Below, piece after piece: positions 19,446-28,259 of a DNA stretch of 64,000 nt (position 1 is the first letter of the stretch; every line of letters begins with the position of its first letter). The DNA comes from Peptococcaceae bacterium (GTDB taxonomy: Bacteria > Bacillota > Desulfitobacteriia > Desulfitobacteriales > Syntrophobotulaceae): assembly GCA_012517475.1 (NCBI GenBank), contig JAAYUV010000020.1:1-64000 (forward strand), read 5' to 3'. The position numbers and the translations under genes were made by a program. The notes under the pieces were generated by a model that worked only from the letters and a program-made list of their open reading frames with translations, was not told the DNA's origin and did no database searches.

Positions 19446-20027
19446 TCAAATTTTTTCCTGAGCGACAGTTTTAATTTTTTTACCCGAAGCGGCCATAATC
19501 GGATAATAGATGACCTGTGCCAGCACTGAATTGATCAGTGCAGTCGTTACAACGACTGAAAGCAGTCCAAGAAAGGCGGGATTCTTCGGCGTATTGACAA
19601 ACAAAATCGCAAATTTGAGAACACTGATATAGGTCAGACCACTCGCCAAGGTTCCGATCAGGGTTACAACCAGGGGTTTAAATGAAACCTTTCCCAAACT
19701 TATATTACCGAAACTCAGTTTGGCCAGACCGGCAACGAGGAGGAAGGCGACCAGTGCACCAACAGGTTCACTGATAAAGTTCAGGTAAGGAATCATCGAT
19801 TTGGTGGTTAAATGGCTGACGGCGGCAGAAACTACCCCGATCCCGAGTGCCTGGACCATGGTAGGTCTGATCATTAAAATTGCAACACAATACATACAAA
19901 TAATAAAATTGGGGGTAATTCCGAATACAGGTGGGCTGAAAACCCGAAGGACTGCTCCTGCCGCAATAAGGGCTCCTGCTAAGACGATGTCGGATGCGCT
20001 TAAACTTTTTTTACGCGTCTTTTCCAT
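19446..20027 (-). CDS. ECF substrate-binding (S) component, TrpP-like, probable tryptophan transporter
   Basis: A 193-residue membrane protein with five to six helices. It aligns by eye with the TrpP family of Bacillus: a PP-x-FG-x-x-PN/PD stretch after helix 1, an IG-V-SA-S-LTT segment in the middle and a C-terminal TALIN...IYYPI segment. It should bind the substrate and dock on EcfT/EcfA. Tryptophan is the favoured substrate because of this resemblance and because the leader's specifier can be read as UGG. ATG at 20027 has AAAGGA 9 bases upstream; the frame is open to 20069. First gene of the T-box operon. Confidence 0.82.
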   Translation of the reverse strand: MEKTRKKSLSASDIVLAGALIAAGAVLRVFSPPVFGITPNFIICMYCVAILMIRPTMVQALGIGVVSAAVSHLTTKSMIPYLNFISEPVGALVAFLLVAGLAKLSFGNISLGKVSFKPLVVTLIGTLASGLTYISVLKFAILFVNTPKNPAFLGLLSVVVTTALINSVLAQVIYYPIMAASGKKIKTVAQEKI

Positions 20028-20067
20028 TTTTATCTTTCCTTTCATTCGATAAAATCTAAATCCGAAC

Positions 20068-20108
20068 ACAAAAAAGCCATATCACCCAAAACATGGGGCG
20101 ATATGGCT
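20068..20108 (-). terminator. T-box terminator
   Basis: On the minus strand, AGCCATATCGCCCC pairs with GGGTGATATGGCT and is followed by TTTTTT. Its 5' arm begins immediately after the T-box sequence, as expected for a tRNA-controlled terminator/antiterminator pair. Confidence 0.88.
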
Positions 20109-20380
20109 CGCGGTGCCACCCAATTCAAGAACCATGACCTTTCCGGAAAGGCCGGTTCTCCTTAAAAAGTACGCAACTCGGGTCAAAAACCCTCGTATCA
20201 ATACCCTTCCCTGTTAACGCCGGGACAGACGGCACGGGATACTCGATTGAATCTTTCACCCTGCTCCTCACAGAACCATTCACTCACATTCATTGTACCG
20301 GACCTCACACCGTACGCCGGCTCGCTGAACAATATCCCGTCAGTTACTTTTTCTGCTCATAGGATTTTGCGTTGAATTTG
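20070..20380 (-). promoter_or_regulatory. T-box riboswitch leader, specifier probably UGG (Trp)
   Basis: The leader has the near-invariant T-box TGGGTGGCACCGCG (complement of 20109-20122) just before the terminator. Upstream, Stem I shows an AGTA motif, a GCGAGCCGG AG-bulge region and a GGTCCGGTA distal part. The base helix GCAGAA (20356-20351) pairs with TTCTGT (about 20275-20270). Just inside it the 3' strand reads GTGAATGG. The specifier is either UGG (20278-20276) or, shifted by one, AUG (20279-20277). UGG fits the TrpP-like transporter and indolepyruvate enzyme downstream. Uncharged tRNA should permit read-through. Confidence 0.9.
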
Positions 20381-20386
20381 AATTTT

Positions 20387-20415
20387 ATTTTAGTTTGATT
20401 CTTATCGGTTGTCAA
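20387..20415 (-). promoter_or_regulatory. Promoter of the T-box operon
   Basis: On the minus strand TTGACA (20415-20410) and TAAAAT (20392-20387) are separated by 17 bases, directly upstream of Stem I. Confidence 0.8.
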
Positions 20416-20439
20416 TAGATAATATTTTTTTCTTTAATA

Positions 20440-21357
20440 TTAAGCTAAGGCCCAGGCCTGCCTGATCATGCGTTTGGTATTAGCAAGAATGATCTCAGAA
20501 GTTTCACCTGCCAAAAGCGGTCTGACTTCTGCACTCATTACAGGAAGTTTATCCGGACCGATTAACTTAAGATCTGCCAGTGTCCTGAAATATTTGCTGA
20601 CCATTTCGAGACCGACTTCCCCGCCGGGTACTCCAAATCTGGGTTGAAGGTCACCATACATCGGGCTCAATTTATCTTTAAATACACAGTTGCCTAAATG
20701 GAATGCTTTGACATACTTCTGTAAGGTAGTCAGCGTATACTCAATTTCTTCTCCAAGAAGCGGGAAGTGAGAAAGGTCGGTAAGTAAGGCAAACCTGTCA
20801 TAGCTTGGGCATAGAGCTTCCGCAATATCCCGGGCGTCAGGTGCCGGTCCAATCAATGATTCCTTGTCAATGGACCTGTCGAAAATCTTCAGCGTGATCA
20901 TCGGGTTCCCGAATTCTTTTGCTTTTTCAAGTATCTGAGATAAAGAATCGATAAGAAGTTTCTTTGCTTCTTCTCGGTGCTGAGGCCCGGGGTCTTTCCC
21001 CGCTGGAATTCTTACGGCCGTTGCGCCAAGATCGTAAGCCTCCCTGAGGCAGTTGAACACCGCTTTAATCGCTTTGGTTCTTTCTCCTTGATCAAGATGA
21101 TTGAGATTGAGCTTATTCGGGAACATCGTAGGTTGGGTAGCATAAACAACTTCTAACCCGGATTGGTCTAAAAGCCTTCTTACTTCTTGACGCTGTTGTA
21201 CATCCTTAATCAATCCCATTTCAATTGCCGTGAAAAAATCATCTTCACATAACTTGCTCACCGTTTTTTCAAAGGGGCCGGTACCGTTGACACATTCCGG
21301 AAAAGCTTTAAAATGAACAACTCCTACTTTCATGTATTGATACATTGAGTCTTGCAT
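20440..21357 (-). CDS. Sugar phosphate isomerase/epimerase-like TIM-barrel protein
   Basis: A 305-residue protein of the xylose isomerase-like / AP endonuclease 2 superfamily, judged from its TIM-barrel pattern and spaced acidic and His positions (DLSHFPL, HLGN, SAEVRP). These enzymes act on sugars, inositols or related hydroxyacids with a divalent metal; the substrate here cannot be assigned. AAGGAGG is 7 bases before ATG. It follows the PadR gene by 47 bases on the same strand, so it is probably co-transcribed with and controlled by that regulator. Confidence 0.7.
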   Translation of the reverse strand: MQDSMYQYMKVGVVHFKAFPECVNGTGPFEKTVSKLCEDDFFTAIEMGLIKDVQQRQEVRRLLDQSGLEVVYATQPTMFPNKLNLNHLDQGERTKAIKAVFNCLREAYDLGATAVRIPAGKDPGPQHREEAKKLLIDSLSQILEKAKEFGNPMITLKIFDRSIDKESLIGPAPDARDIAEALCPSYDRFALLTDLSHFPLLGEEIEYTLTTLQKYVKAFHLGNCVFKDKLSPMYGDLQPRFGVPGGEVGLEMVSKYFRTLADLKLIGPDKLPVMSAEVRPLLAGETSEIILANTKRMIRQAWALA

Positions 21358-21404
21358 TTCGGGTTCCTCCTTAAAATTTCTTAGTTCATAAAAATAAACT
21401 TGGT

Positions 21405-21755
21405 TTACTTTTTATTCTTTTTGGCCCTTTCTAATTCTTCGAGAAAAAACACGTGGTTATTGATTCTTTTTCTCATATCTTCTTCGGCATCCAACAACTG
21501 TTCCCAGCCTTTTTCAGTAAGAAAATAATATTTAACAGGCCGGCCTGATTTAGTCATTTCCCACTGACCGGCAACAGCACCTTCCTCCTCCAGGTCCTGC
21601 AGCATGCGATAGACCATGGAGCTATCTCCTAAAAAACAGGGAATTTCTTCTTCCATCATTTTTAGAATCGCCCCCCCGTAGTTGGCACCACGTGCGAGGA
21701 AGAGGAGAACAAAGGCCGGAGAATGCCGCGGTGAGTACTTCTTGCTCCTTTTCAA
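21405..21755 (-). CDS. PadR family transcriptional regulator
   Basis: A 116-residue winged-helix repressor: the helix-turn-helix covers about residues 15-75 (FVLLFLARGANYGGAILKMM, then YRMLQDLEEEGAV), the wing is GRPVKYYFLTEKG, and a short C-terminal helix would form the dimer. The start is TTG at 21755, set by GGGAGG 6 bases upstream; no ATG in frame has an RBS. A 45-bp palindrome at 21817-21861 lies in its own promoter region and is the likely operator. Ligand unknown. Confidence 0.85.
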   Translation of the reverse strand: MKRSKKYSPRHSPAFVLLFLARGANYGGAILKMMEEEIPCFLGDSSMVYRMLQDLEEEGAVAGQWEMTKSGRPVKYYFLTEKGWEQLLDAEEDMRKRINNHVFFLEELERAKKNKK

Positions 21756-21816
21756 AGCATTGCCTCCCAGCGTTTTATATTTGTGTCTCAGTATATTTAT
21801 TGTAATTACACTATAC

Positions 21817-21861
21817 TGCAAAAAACATATTACTGCAATATGCAGTAATATGTTTTTTGCA
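21817..21861. promoter_or_regulatory. Perfect 21-bp inverted repeat, candidate PadR operator
   Basis: TGCAAAAAACATATTACTGCA at 21817-21837, spacer ATA, and its exact complement at 21841-21861. It stands 62 bases upstream of the PadR start and about 50 bases before the GntR remnant. It contains ACAT and ATGT half-sites typical of PadR operators, and ATACTGCA-like repeats adjoin it. A bidirectional terminator is an alternative, since each side has a short A/T run inside the stem, but no U-tract follows it. Confidence 0.6.
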
Positions 21862-21909
21862 AGGGAAATCCATTGAATTATTACTTATCTGTTATTTCAA
21901 ACTATTTTC

Positions 21910-22558
21910 TTGACAATTCTAAACCCCGAACATGTGAAACCCATCTATATTCAAATAGCCGAGTGGTTAGAGGGAGAAATCCTCTCCGGAAGTATCCCGG
22001 AAGAGGAGCGAATTTATTCCCAGTACCAGTTGGCTGAACTCTTTAATATCAATCCTGCTACTGCGGCGAAAGGATTAAACGGTAATGAAAGCCATTGCAG
22101 ACAAGGAGATGATTTACCGAGAATCTTTTGGTCCGGACAGTATTGGGTTATTATTCACCCTCAGCATAATTGGCGGTTTGACATCCTCCCTTTCCGGTAT
22201 GCTGCTTCGATTAATTCTTTATCTCACCAATAGCAGCATGTTACTGGAAAACGCTTTTCAGCTACCCTATTTTGTATTATTTTCAGGAATAGCGGCAAAT
22301 ATTTTCTATCTGTTCTTGATAAGCGGAACCGGGTATTTTTGGGGAATGCTGGTCGAAATCAATAAACTTTTCGCCTTCATCGTTCCTGCCTTCTTTTTGG
22401 GATTAGCCCGGGCACAGAATGAGCTTTTCGTTACTCTGATCAGATTTTTGACCCAGGAGAACTCTTTGCTTATTTTTTCCGGAAAGGTCCTTACCGTCAC
22501 AATCCTAATGTTTGCTTCGAGTATGATGATATATAACAGAGTGGAGGTTAAGCGGTAA
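21910..22558 (+). pseudogene. GntR (YtrA-type) regulator remnant joined to a membrane-protein remnant
   Basis: The first frame gives the N-terminal half of a GntR winged helix (KPIYIQIAEWLEGEI, IYSQYQLAELFNINPATAAKGLN). It then shifts frame near 22080 to read the next GntR stretch IADKEMIYRE, and jumps without a break to a multi-helix membrane protein (IGLLFTLSIIGG through MMIYNRVEVKR, stop at 22558). A normal YtrA-type locus would have the rest of the regulator, an ABC ATPase and permeases between these. A deletion of several genes with an additional frameshift is the simplest reading. The TTG at 21910 has no clear RBS. Confidence 0.7.
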
Positions 22559-23024
22559 TGTCAAGAGCCAATAGAATTAATTTCAAGCCAATCTTTTCAA
22601 GGTACCTTATTATTGTCTACTGTACTGTATTAATTTTTTCTGCCGTTTTAGTATATTTTTTACCTACCGCTCATCTTGTAGGTACTCCCGCCAATGCCGA
22701 TTATCACAATAATCAGGCCCGCGAAACTGCTGCAGTTACGCAAGCCCCTATATTGCCCAGAATGTGAATATTACCGAAAGAATCCTGCCGCCGGACTTTC
22801 AGCTTGAAGGGAATTTGCTGACCATTCGTCCACCTGCTCCCTATTCAATTGATTTTATTTGTTTTAAACCCGATATGACATCCACGCAGTTTGTTAAAGA
22901 TACAACACCTAATCCGTTTAGTTATCCTACAATTTTCGGCCGTCAGGCTGTCTATTTAATAATCCCCAAGGATATGGAGATAAACACGAATGCCGGAAAT
23001 ATTATTTATGTAAATCCATCATAA
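22558..23024 (+). pseudogene. Small membrane-anchored protein split by a frameshift
   Basis: An ATG at 22558, overlapping the previous stop, opens a protein with one transmembrane segment (about residues 15-38) and an extracytoplasmic part. The frame ends at 22767, but the protein continues in the next frame (YIAQNVNITERILPP onward) to the stop at 23024, making about 155 residues if joined. The shift lies around 22720-22750. I do not recognise the family; translational coupling suggests it belonged with the upstream membrane protein of the ABC-type locus. Confidence 0.55.
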
Positions 23025-23040
23025 ATACTATTATAAACTG

Positions 23041-25969
23041 TTAACTGCTGCAGGCATTAATGGTAATATCGCCTGCTGCCGGATTACCCGCTTTATCGGC
23101 TACATCTGTCGAAGGAATTATAAAATCTTTTACGATAATGGCGTCAGCAGAATCAGTGTTATTTAGGGTTGCGCTGGCGCCGTCCGAAGCGATTGTAATC
23201 GTCAGTTTAGTTGACCGAATCCCTACTATCCAGTTGCCATTAATGGTATTGCTGGTATTGCTTTTTATCCGGGATAGTATATTTAACCAGGATGCGTTGC
23301 TAAGAGGTCCTTCCACAGCCGTAAAAACCGTATTGCCATATCCGGGAATCCGATTTTGAGTTGAAATATGGATAGCTGCAGGCGGTGTGGTATCTATTGT
23401 GATATCATGAGCTTGCCCCAGGGAGCCAACCCCCCCGGGGAGAGGTAATGTCAGGTCCGCATGGCTGGCCTTCCCCTTAACCATAATCATTCCCTCCAGG
23501 GCATTTATCCCTGCATATTCAAGATCTGTGCTGGTGTCTCCGGACTGAACTAAATAGGAGAAAGTCAGCCCGGTTGTTCCGCTCCCCCCGGAGTAATTCG
23601 CCGAACGATCTATTGTTCCCGTTTCCAAACACAGTGTAGGCGTTCCGGTTACCGTAACTTCTCCATCAAAAATGACATTAATGGCAATTGTGCTCCCTGC
23701 TTTATAAAATCCGTTTGCATTTGTCGAGCTGACCTTGACGATATTGACCTTCGCAAATGAATCGATAGTAACATTTCCAAGAGAAATATTACCGGCTTTA
23801 TCCCAAATCTTGGCCGCAGGAATCACAAAATCTGCAGTGACTTCTGCCGGAGCATGATTTCTATTGCTCAGTTGAGCGATAGAACCATCATCTTGCGGCG
23901 TAATTTCCAGATCCCCGGCAGAAACACCCGTAATCCAATTTCCTCCCGATCCGGTGTTCTCCTTGATTTCATCAAGCACTTGTTTCCAGGAATCATCCGC
24001 AAGCGGACCTCCTATCGCTGTCAGCGTGACACTCCCATTGCCGGGTATCACATTTTCTGAAGATATGCTGATGCCATTGGGGGCAATTGTATCAATGATC
24101 AGGTTTTTCGTCTTCCCCAGAGATCCTGGCCCCCCCGGAGAAGGAAGTATCAAAGAAGCGTTTGTAAGATTAACTTTATCCCTTATCGTTCCACCATATA
24201 AATCGAGAGCCGTTGTATCAATATAATCAAGATCCGGACTGGTATCCTGACTCATAATGGTATATACAAAACTTATTATATCCGTACCGCTTCCACCTGA
24301 ATAAACCGCATTACGGTCTATTGCCCCTGTTTCAAGATGAAGGACAGGTGTTCCGGTTACCACAACACGATCAGAAAAAGATACAGTAATTTCAATTACT
24401 TCACCTGCCCGATAATACCCGTCTCCGTTAATCGCATTTACTTTCATAACCGAAGTACTAACGAAGGAATCAATGATCATATTACTTTTTGCAGCATTCC
24501 CTGCTTTGTCCACTACGCAAGCAGCCGGAATGACAAAATCCGCCATGATTAAGGCTGGCGTTGTGCTATCGTTATGCAAAACTGCAGTAGCCCCGTCAAT
24601 CGAAGGAATAACTGTCAGATCGCTGGCTGATACTCCCGTAATCCAATAACTCCCTGTACCCGTATTTGCTTGTATTTCCTCGAGTAATCCAAACCAGGAA
24701 TCTTCGCGTAAAGGCCCGTTTACTGCGGACAATACCATATCGCTTTTTGCCGGTATAATTTTCTGTCCGGAAATACTAATCGCTGTTGGGGCTATCGTGT
24801 CAATCACAATGTCATTTTTTTGTCCCAAGGATCCTGGCCCGCCGGGTGTAGGCAACGTAATTACGGCATTGGTGGTTGTCCCGTAGGTTGTAATGCTCCC
24901 GCCGTTAAGACATAAGGCATTGATATTCGTGTAATCAAGATCTAAACTGAAATCCCCGGGTTGAACCGTATAATAAAAGGTAAGGGTTTCCGTACCTGTT
25001 CCCCCGGTATAAGACGCTTCCCGATTTGTTTCACCCGTTTCCAGGAGCAAACTTGGTGTTCCGGTTACACCGACAATCCCGCTGAAAGTCACTTTGATCT
25101 CCATGGTATGCCCTTCTTTATAGGAGCCATCCTTTAGCGGCAAGAGAGCAAATACTGAGTCCATCAGAAAAACTGCATTTTAAACTATTTCCAGCTGTGA
25201 CAGCATAGATTTTTTGAAAATTAAATCCTTCAGAAAACCCTGTAAGGATCAACCTGTTGGTTTCATACCTGTCCATGCCGCCAATTCGAACAGGTCCCGG
25301 CAATTCTTTTTCTATACCCGGAGCGATAGCACCGGATCCTCCGATAACATAGGTTTTAACAATATGTTTTTGTTCCAGATAAGGCTTTACATTTTCCGGC
25401 AGATGATCACGGTCTGTGAGCAGGATAGGGATTCCCCTATAGGCTGCAACCGGACTAAAAGACAGTGCATCCCACGGATCTTGTCCCGAAACCAATACTG
25501 CCTCACTTTCGGCATTCATTTTTTGGGCAATCTTCAATGAAGTTTCGAAACGGTTAGGTCCATAAATTCGTTCAAAATATTCAATTCCTTCTTGCTTCAG
25601 CTTTTCTTCCAGGGTTAACTCGATTGCCTCGGGTCCCCCAACGATCATAACATGTTTAGTCCCCAACCTTTTTAATTCTGCTAATGATTCCTCCGGCAGC
25701 TGTTTCTTTTCCGTCAGCAGCACCGGAGCACGAAACTTATTTGCGAGCGGTCCCGAACATAAGGCATCTGCAAAGTCTTGACCACTGACAACTACCGCGT
25801 AATATGACCTTTGCCAGCCTTCCTTTGATATGGCTGCAGCTGTTTCGTATCTGTTTTTTCCCGCAATTCTCCGGCCATCCGCTGTCTGTGCGTATAAATT
25901 TGGTGTATCAGACTGAAAAAGAAAAAGAAATACTATCACTACAAAAAAAATTTTTAAGACCGGTCTCAC
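23041..25969 (-). pseudogene. CWB2 surface protein with Ig-like repeats, broken by an out-of-frame deletion
   Basis: The 5' part (25969-25118, GTG start with AAAGGAG) encodes a signal peptide and three CWB2 repeats, the third being cut short after FSDGLSICSLAAKG. The 3' part (from about 25127 to 23041) continues in another frame with about three tandem units of roughly 230 residues. Each unit contains DGYY/NGFY-(R/K)AG-x-x-I-x-I-x-V-x-F, GTP-x-L-x-LETG and DTIAP/DTTPP segments, typical of bacterial Ig-like adhesins. The junction AAAGGATGG is where the two frames meet; the rest of repeat three and a linker are missing. If intact, it would be a second wall-anchored protein like the one at 1228-3468. 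Confidence 0.75.
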
Positions 25970-26067
25970 AATCTTTCTCCTTTAAATGGTTATTCTTCAA
26001 TAATTTTACATGTAAAAATATGGTATTTCAATGGTATTAATTAATAAGAATGTAGAACCCGGTCAGA

Positions 26068-26096
26068 TAAAAAAGAACCTGCTTAAGCAAGTTCTT
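26068..26096 (-). terminator. Terminator closing the 17-kb CoA-metabolism block
   Basis: On the minus strand AAGAACTTGCTT pairs with AAGCAGGTTCTT (one mismatch) and is followed by TTTTATC, giving a run TTCTTTTTTATC. It lies about 45 bases after the stop of the last, damaged gene of the block. Confidence 0.72.
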
Positions 26097-26140
26097 CTCG
26101 TGAAGGAAATATGGTTTTTCGCCACTTTTGTTAAATCTTT

Positions 26141-26598
26141 TCAGACTCTCATGTATTCTGCAAATGGTAGAATTTTTTCTATGATATGATCACCACAAAA
26201 GAATAACTTGTGGTTTCTTTCATATAAGCCAATATGGCCCGGGGTATGCCCTGGGATATCGATGACTTCAAACGAATAATTACCTGTGTTGATCCTTTCG
26301 TTTTCAGACAACAAATGAAATTCTACGTCATCTGTGGCATTATTACCGTAGTCATTGCCCCGTGTCGGCATAATGTCTTCTTCCAGGGATAGTATTTCAT
26401 AAAGCTACATAATTCCTTAATACCTTCCATTAGAGCATTTCTGCCTTCTTCGGTATTAAAACCTGTATCAATAATGACGTTGCGGATATCCGATATAACC
26501 ATATAGCTGTTAACGGTTTTCAAAGGAAAATTGGGCAAGGGAATAATATTTTGATAGATGTTCGGGTATACCTCAGTAATCAACTTTTTCCACTCCAA
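26141..26598 (-). pseudogene. Metallo-beta-lactamase-fold hydrolase remnant lacking the metal site
   Basis: The N-terminal part (26598-26323) has the fold's opening strands (NSYMVISDIRNVIIDTGF), and the C-terminal part (26371-26141, other frame) has FEVIDIPGHTPGHIGLY and FFCGDHII. The HxHxDH metal-binding motif that should lie between them is absent, with about 50-60 residues deleted and the frames offset. The C-terminus is also short. The product cannot be an active hydrolase. Its position 15 bases after the acyl-CoA ligase gene suggests it was a thioesterase-like or lactonase-like member of the block. Confidence 0.75.
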
Positions 26599-26613
26599 TA
26601 GATTTTGCAGAGA

Positions 26614-28170
26614 TTAGTTAAATAGCACCTTGTATTTTTCGCGCAGTTTAAATTTCTGGATCTTCCCGGCCTGATCCACTGGAAAACTGTCTACAAATTC
26701 CACATAACGAGGTTTTTTATAGCTGGACAATTTGGTTTTGCAGTATTCCTGTATCTCTTCTGATGTCACATCATGAGCTGTCTTTAATTTAATTACAGCC
26801 ATGACGGCCTCTCCAAATTTCTGGTCCGGAACACCTATAACCGCACAATCCTGAACTGCCGGATGATTTCGGATAACTCCCTCTACTTCCTGCGCAAAGA
26901 CATTTTCCCCACCCGATTTAATCATATCTTTTTTCCGATCCATCAGGTAATAGTAGCCATCTTCATCTTTTTTCAGCATATCACCGGTGTAAACCCAACC
27001 GTCTTTTATAGCGCCGGCAGTTAGCTCGGGCTGGTTATAATAACCATTCATCATAGATGGTCCTCTGGCTATACATTCGCCAACCTCTCCTACCCCGACT
27101 TCTTTACTGTTTTCATCAACAATTTTCAGTTCAACAAAAGGCATTTCCTTGCCGACGGTCTTTGCCCTTTCCGGGTGATTTTGCAGAAGTTCCTGTGATA
27201 TCACATAGTTTGTTCCGAGTCCTCCGGTCTCAGTCAACCCGTACCCATACCGTACCGCTGTGCAATTCGGAAAGGTCTCGTACATTTTGCAAATGATTTC
27301 CGGTGATGTTCCTCCTGCTGAAGATTGTACGATTTTTACTGAGGTCAGATCGTATTCTTTTAGATTGGGAAGCTCAAAAATCTTATAATAGATCGAAGGC
27401 GGCAATAGCATAATCGCTGTTGCCCGTTCAGTTTGAATTTGTTCCAAAATACTAACCGGATTGAAGATATCGCAGATAATAAAAGTATTCCCAGCCCCTA
27501 TCGCCACGTTCATCCAGGATAACCCTGCCTGATGGCATAGGGGGGACTGGGTCAGCATCACTTGATCAGGACCGCCGAGCCCGCCGGAAATTGTAATGCT
27601 GACTGTCTGAAAGAAATCTGCAAAATGTGTTCGCATTACGCCCTTGGAACGGCCGGTCGTACCCCCGGTAAATTGAATCCTGCATAAATCATCCGGCAAT
27701 ATTTCCACATTGGGTTCATCGCTGTTGCTGTTGCTTGCCAGCTCCTGCAGGGAGTATTCTCCTTCAGCGCTTCCTCCCGAACGGATCAGGATTTTTACCG
27801 TTTTAAATTCATGTTTGATCTCTTTTACCTGCTCTTCAAACTGATCACTGTAAACAAAAACCTTACACTCGGCGGAGTCTGCCAAATACTTTATTTCTAC
27901 TCCAACCAGGCGATGGTTAAGGGGAACTGCAACAGCACCGATTTTTTGAATAGCATAGTATAATTCTGCAATTTGATTGCCGCTATGAAAAAGATATGCG
28001 ATTCTGTCCCCTTTCCTAATCCCTATATTGATCAGACTGTTAGCTAAAGCATTTACCCTTTTGTTTAACTCATTGTACGAAACGTGGAGACCATTATATA
28101 CCAAGGCGGTCTTCTCAGGGTAACGGTTCGCGTTTAGTTTCAGCAGATATCCTATATTAATCGGATACAT
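26614..28170 (-). CDS. Acyl-CoA synthetase (AMP-forming), FadD/CaiC-type
   Basis: A 518-residue class I adenylate-forming ligase. The P-loop-like QFTGGTTGRSKGV is near residue 167, the GYGLTETGG motif near 309, GWVYTGDM near 390, and the C-terminal catalytic Lys in DQAGKIQKFKL near 502. It activates a carboxylic acid to its CoA thioester. It sits at the 3' end of the CaiB/CaiA-like block, where CaiC would act in carnitine systems, but by eye it is closer to general FadD-like ligases than to E. coli CaiC. GGGAGG precedes ATG. Substrate unknown. Confidence 0.88.
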   Translation of the reverse strand: MYPINIGYLLKLNANRYPEKTALVYNGLHVSYNELNKRVNALANSLINIGIRKGDRIAYLFHSGNQIAELYYAIQKIGAVAVPLNHRLVGVEIKYLADSAECKVFVYSDQFEEQVKEIKHEFKTVKILIRSGGSAEGEYSLQELASNSNSDEPNVEILPDDLCRIQFTGGTTGRSKGVMRTHFADFFQTVSITISGGLGGPDQVMLTQSPLCHQAGLSWMNVAIGAGNTFIICDIFNPVSILEQIQTERATAIMLLPPSIYYKIFELPNLKEYDLTSVKIVQSSAGGTSPEIICKMYETFPNCTAVRYGYGLTETGGLGTNYVISQELLQNHPERAKTVGKEMPFVELKIVDENSKEVGVGEVGECIARGPSMMNGYYNQPELTAGAIKDGWVYTGDMLKKDEDGYYYLMDRKKDMIKSGGENVFAQEVEGVIRNHPAVQDCAVIGVPDQKFGEAVMAVIKLKTAHDVTSEEIQEYCKTKLSSYKKPRYVEFVDSFPVDQAGKIQKFKLREKYKVLFN

Positions 28171-28259
28171 ATTATTCGCCTCCCGAGGCTAACCTCCGGT
28201 TGTTTACTTCGATTCAAAATAACCGCGCTGACCTAATTTACCTTCCCTATACATTTTTT

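Noticed and set aside
20276-20279. Methionine (AUG) as T-box specifier
   Set aside because: AUG followed by a purine fits the loop geometry, but the S component resembles TrpP and the downstream enzymes act on aryl pyruvates, so UGG is favoured. Not fully excluded without folding and alignment.
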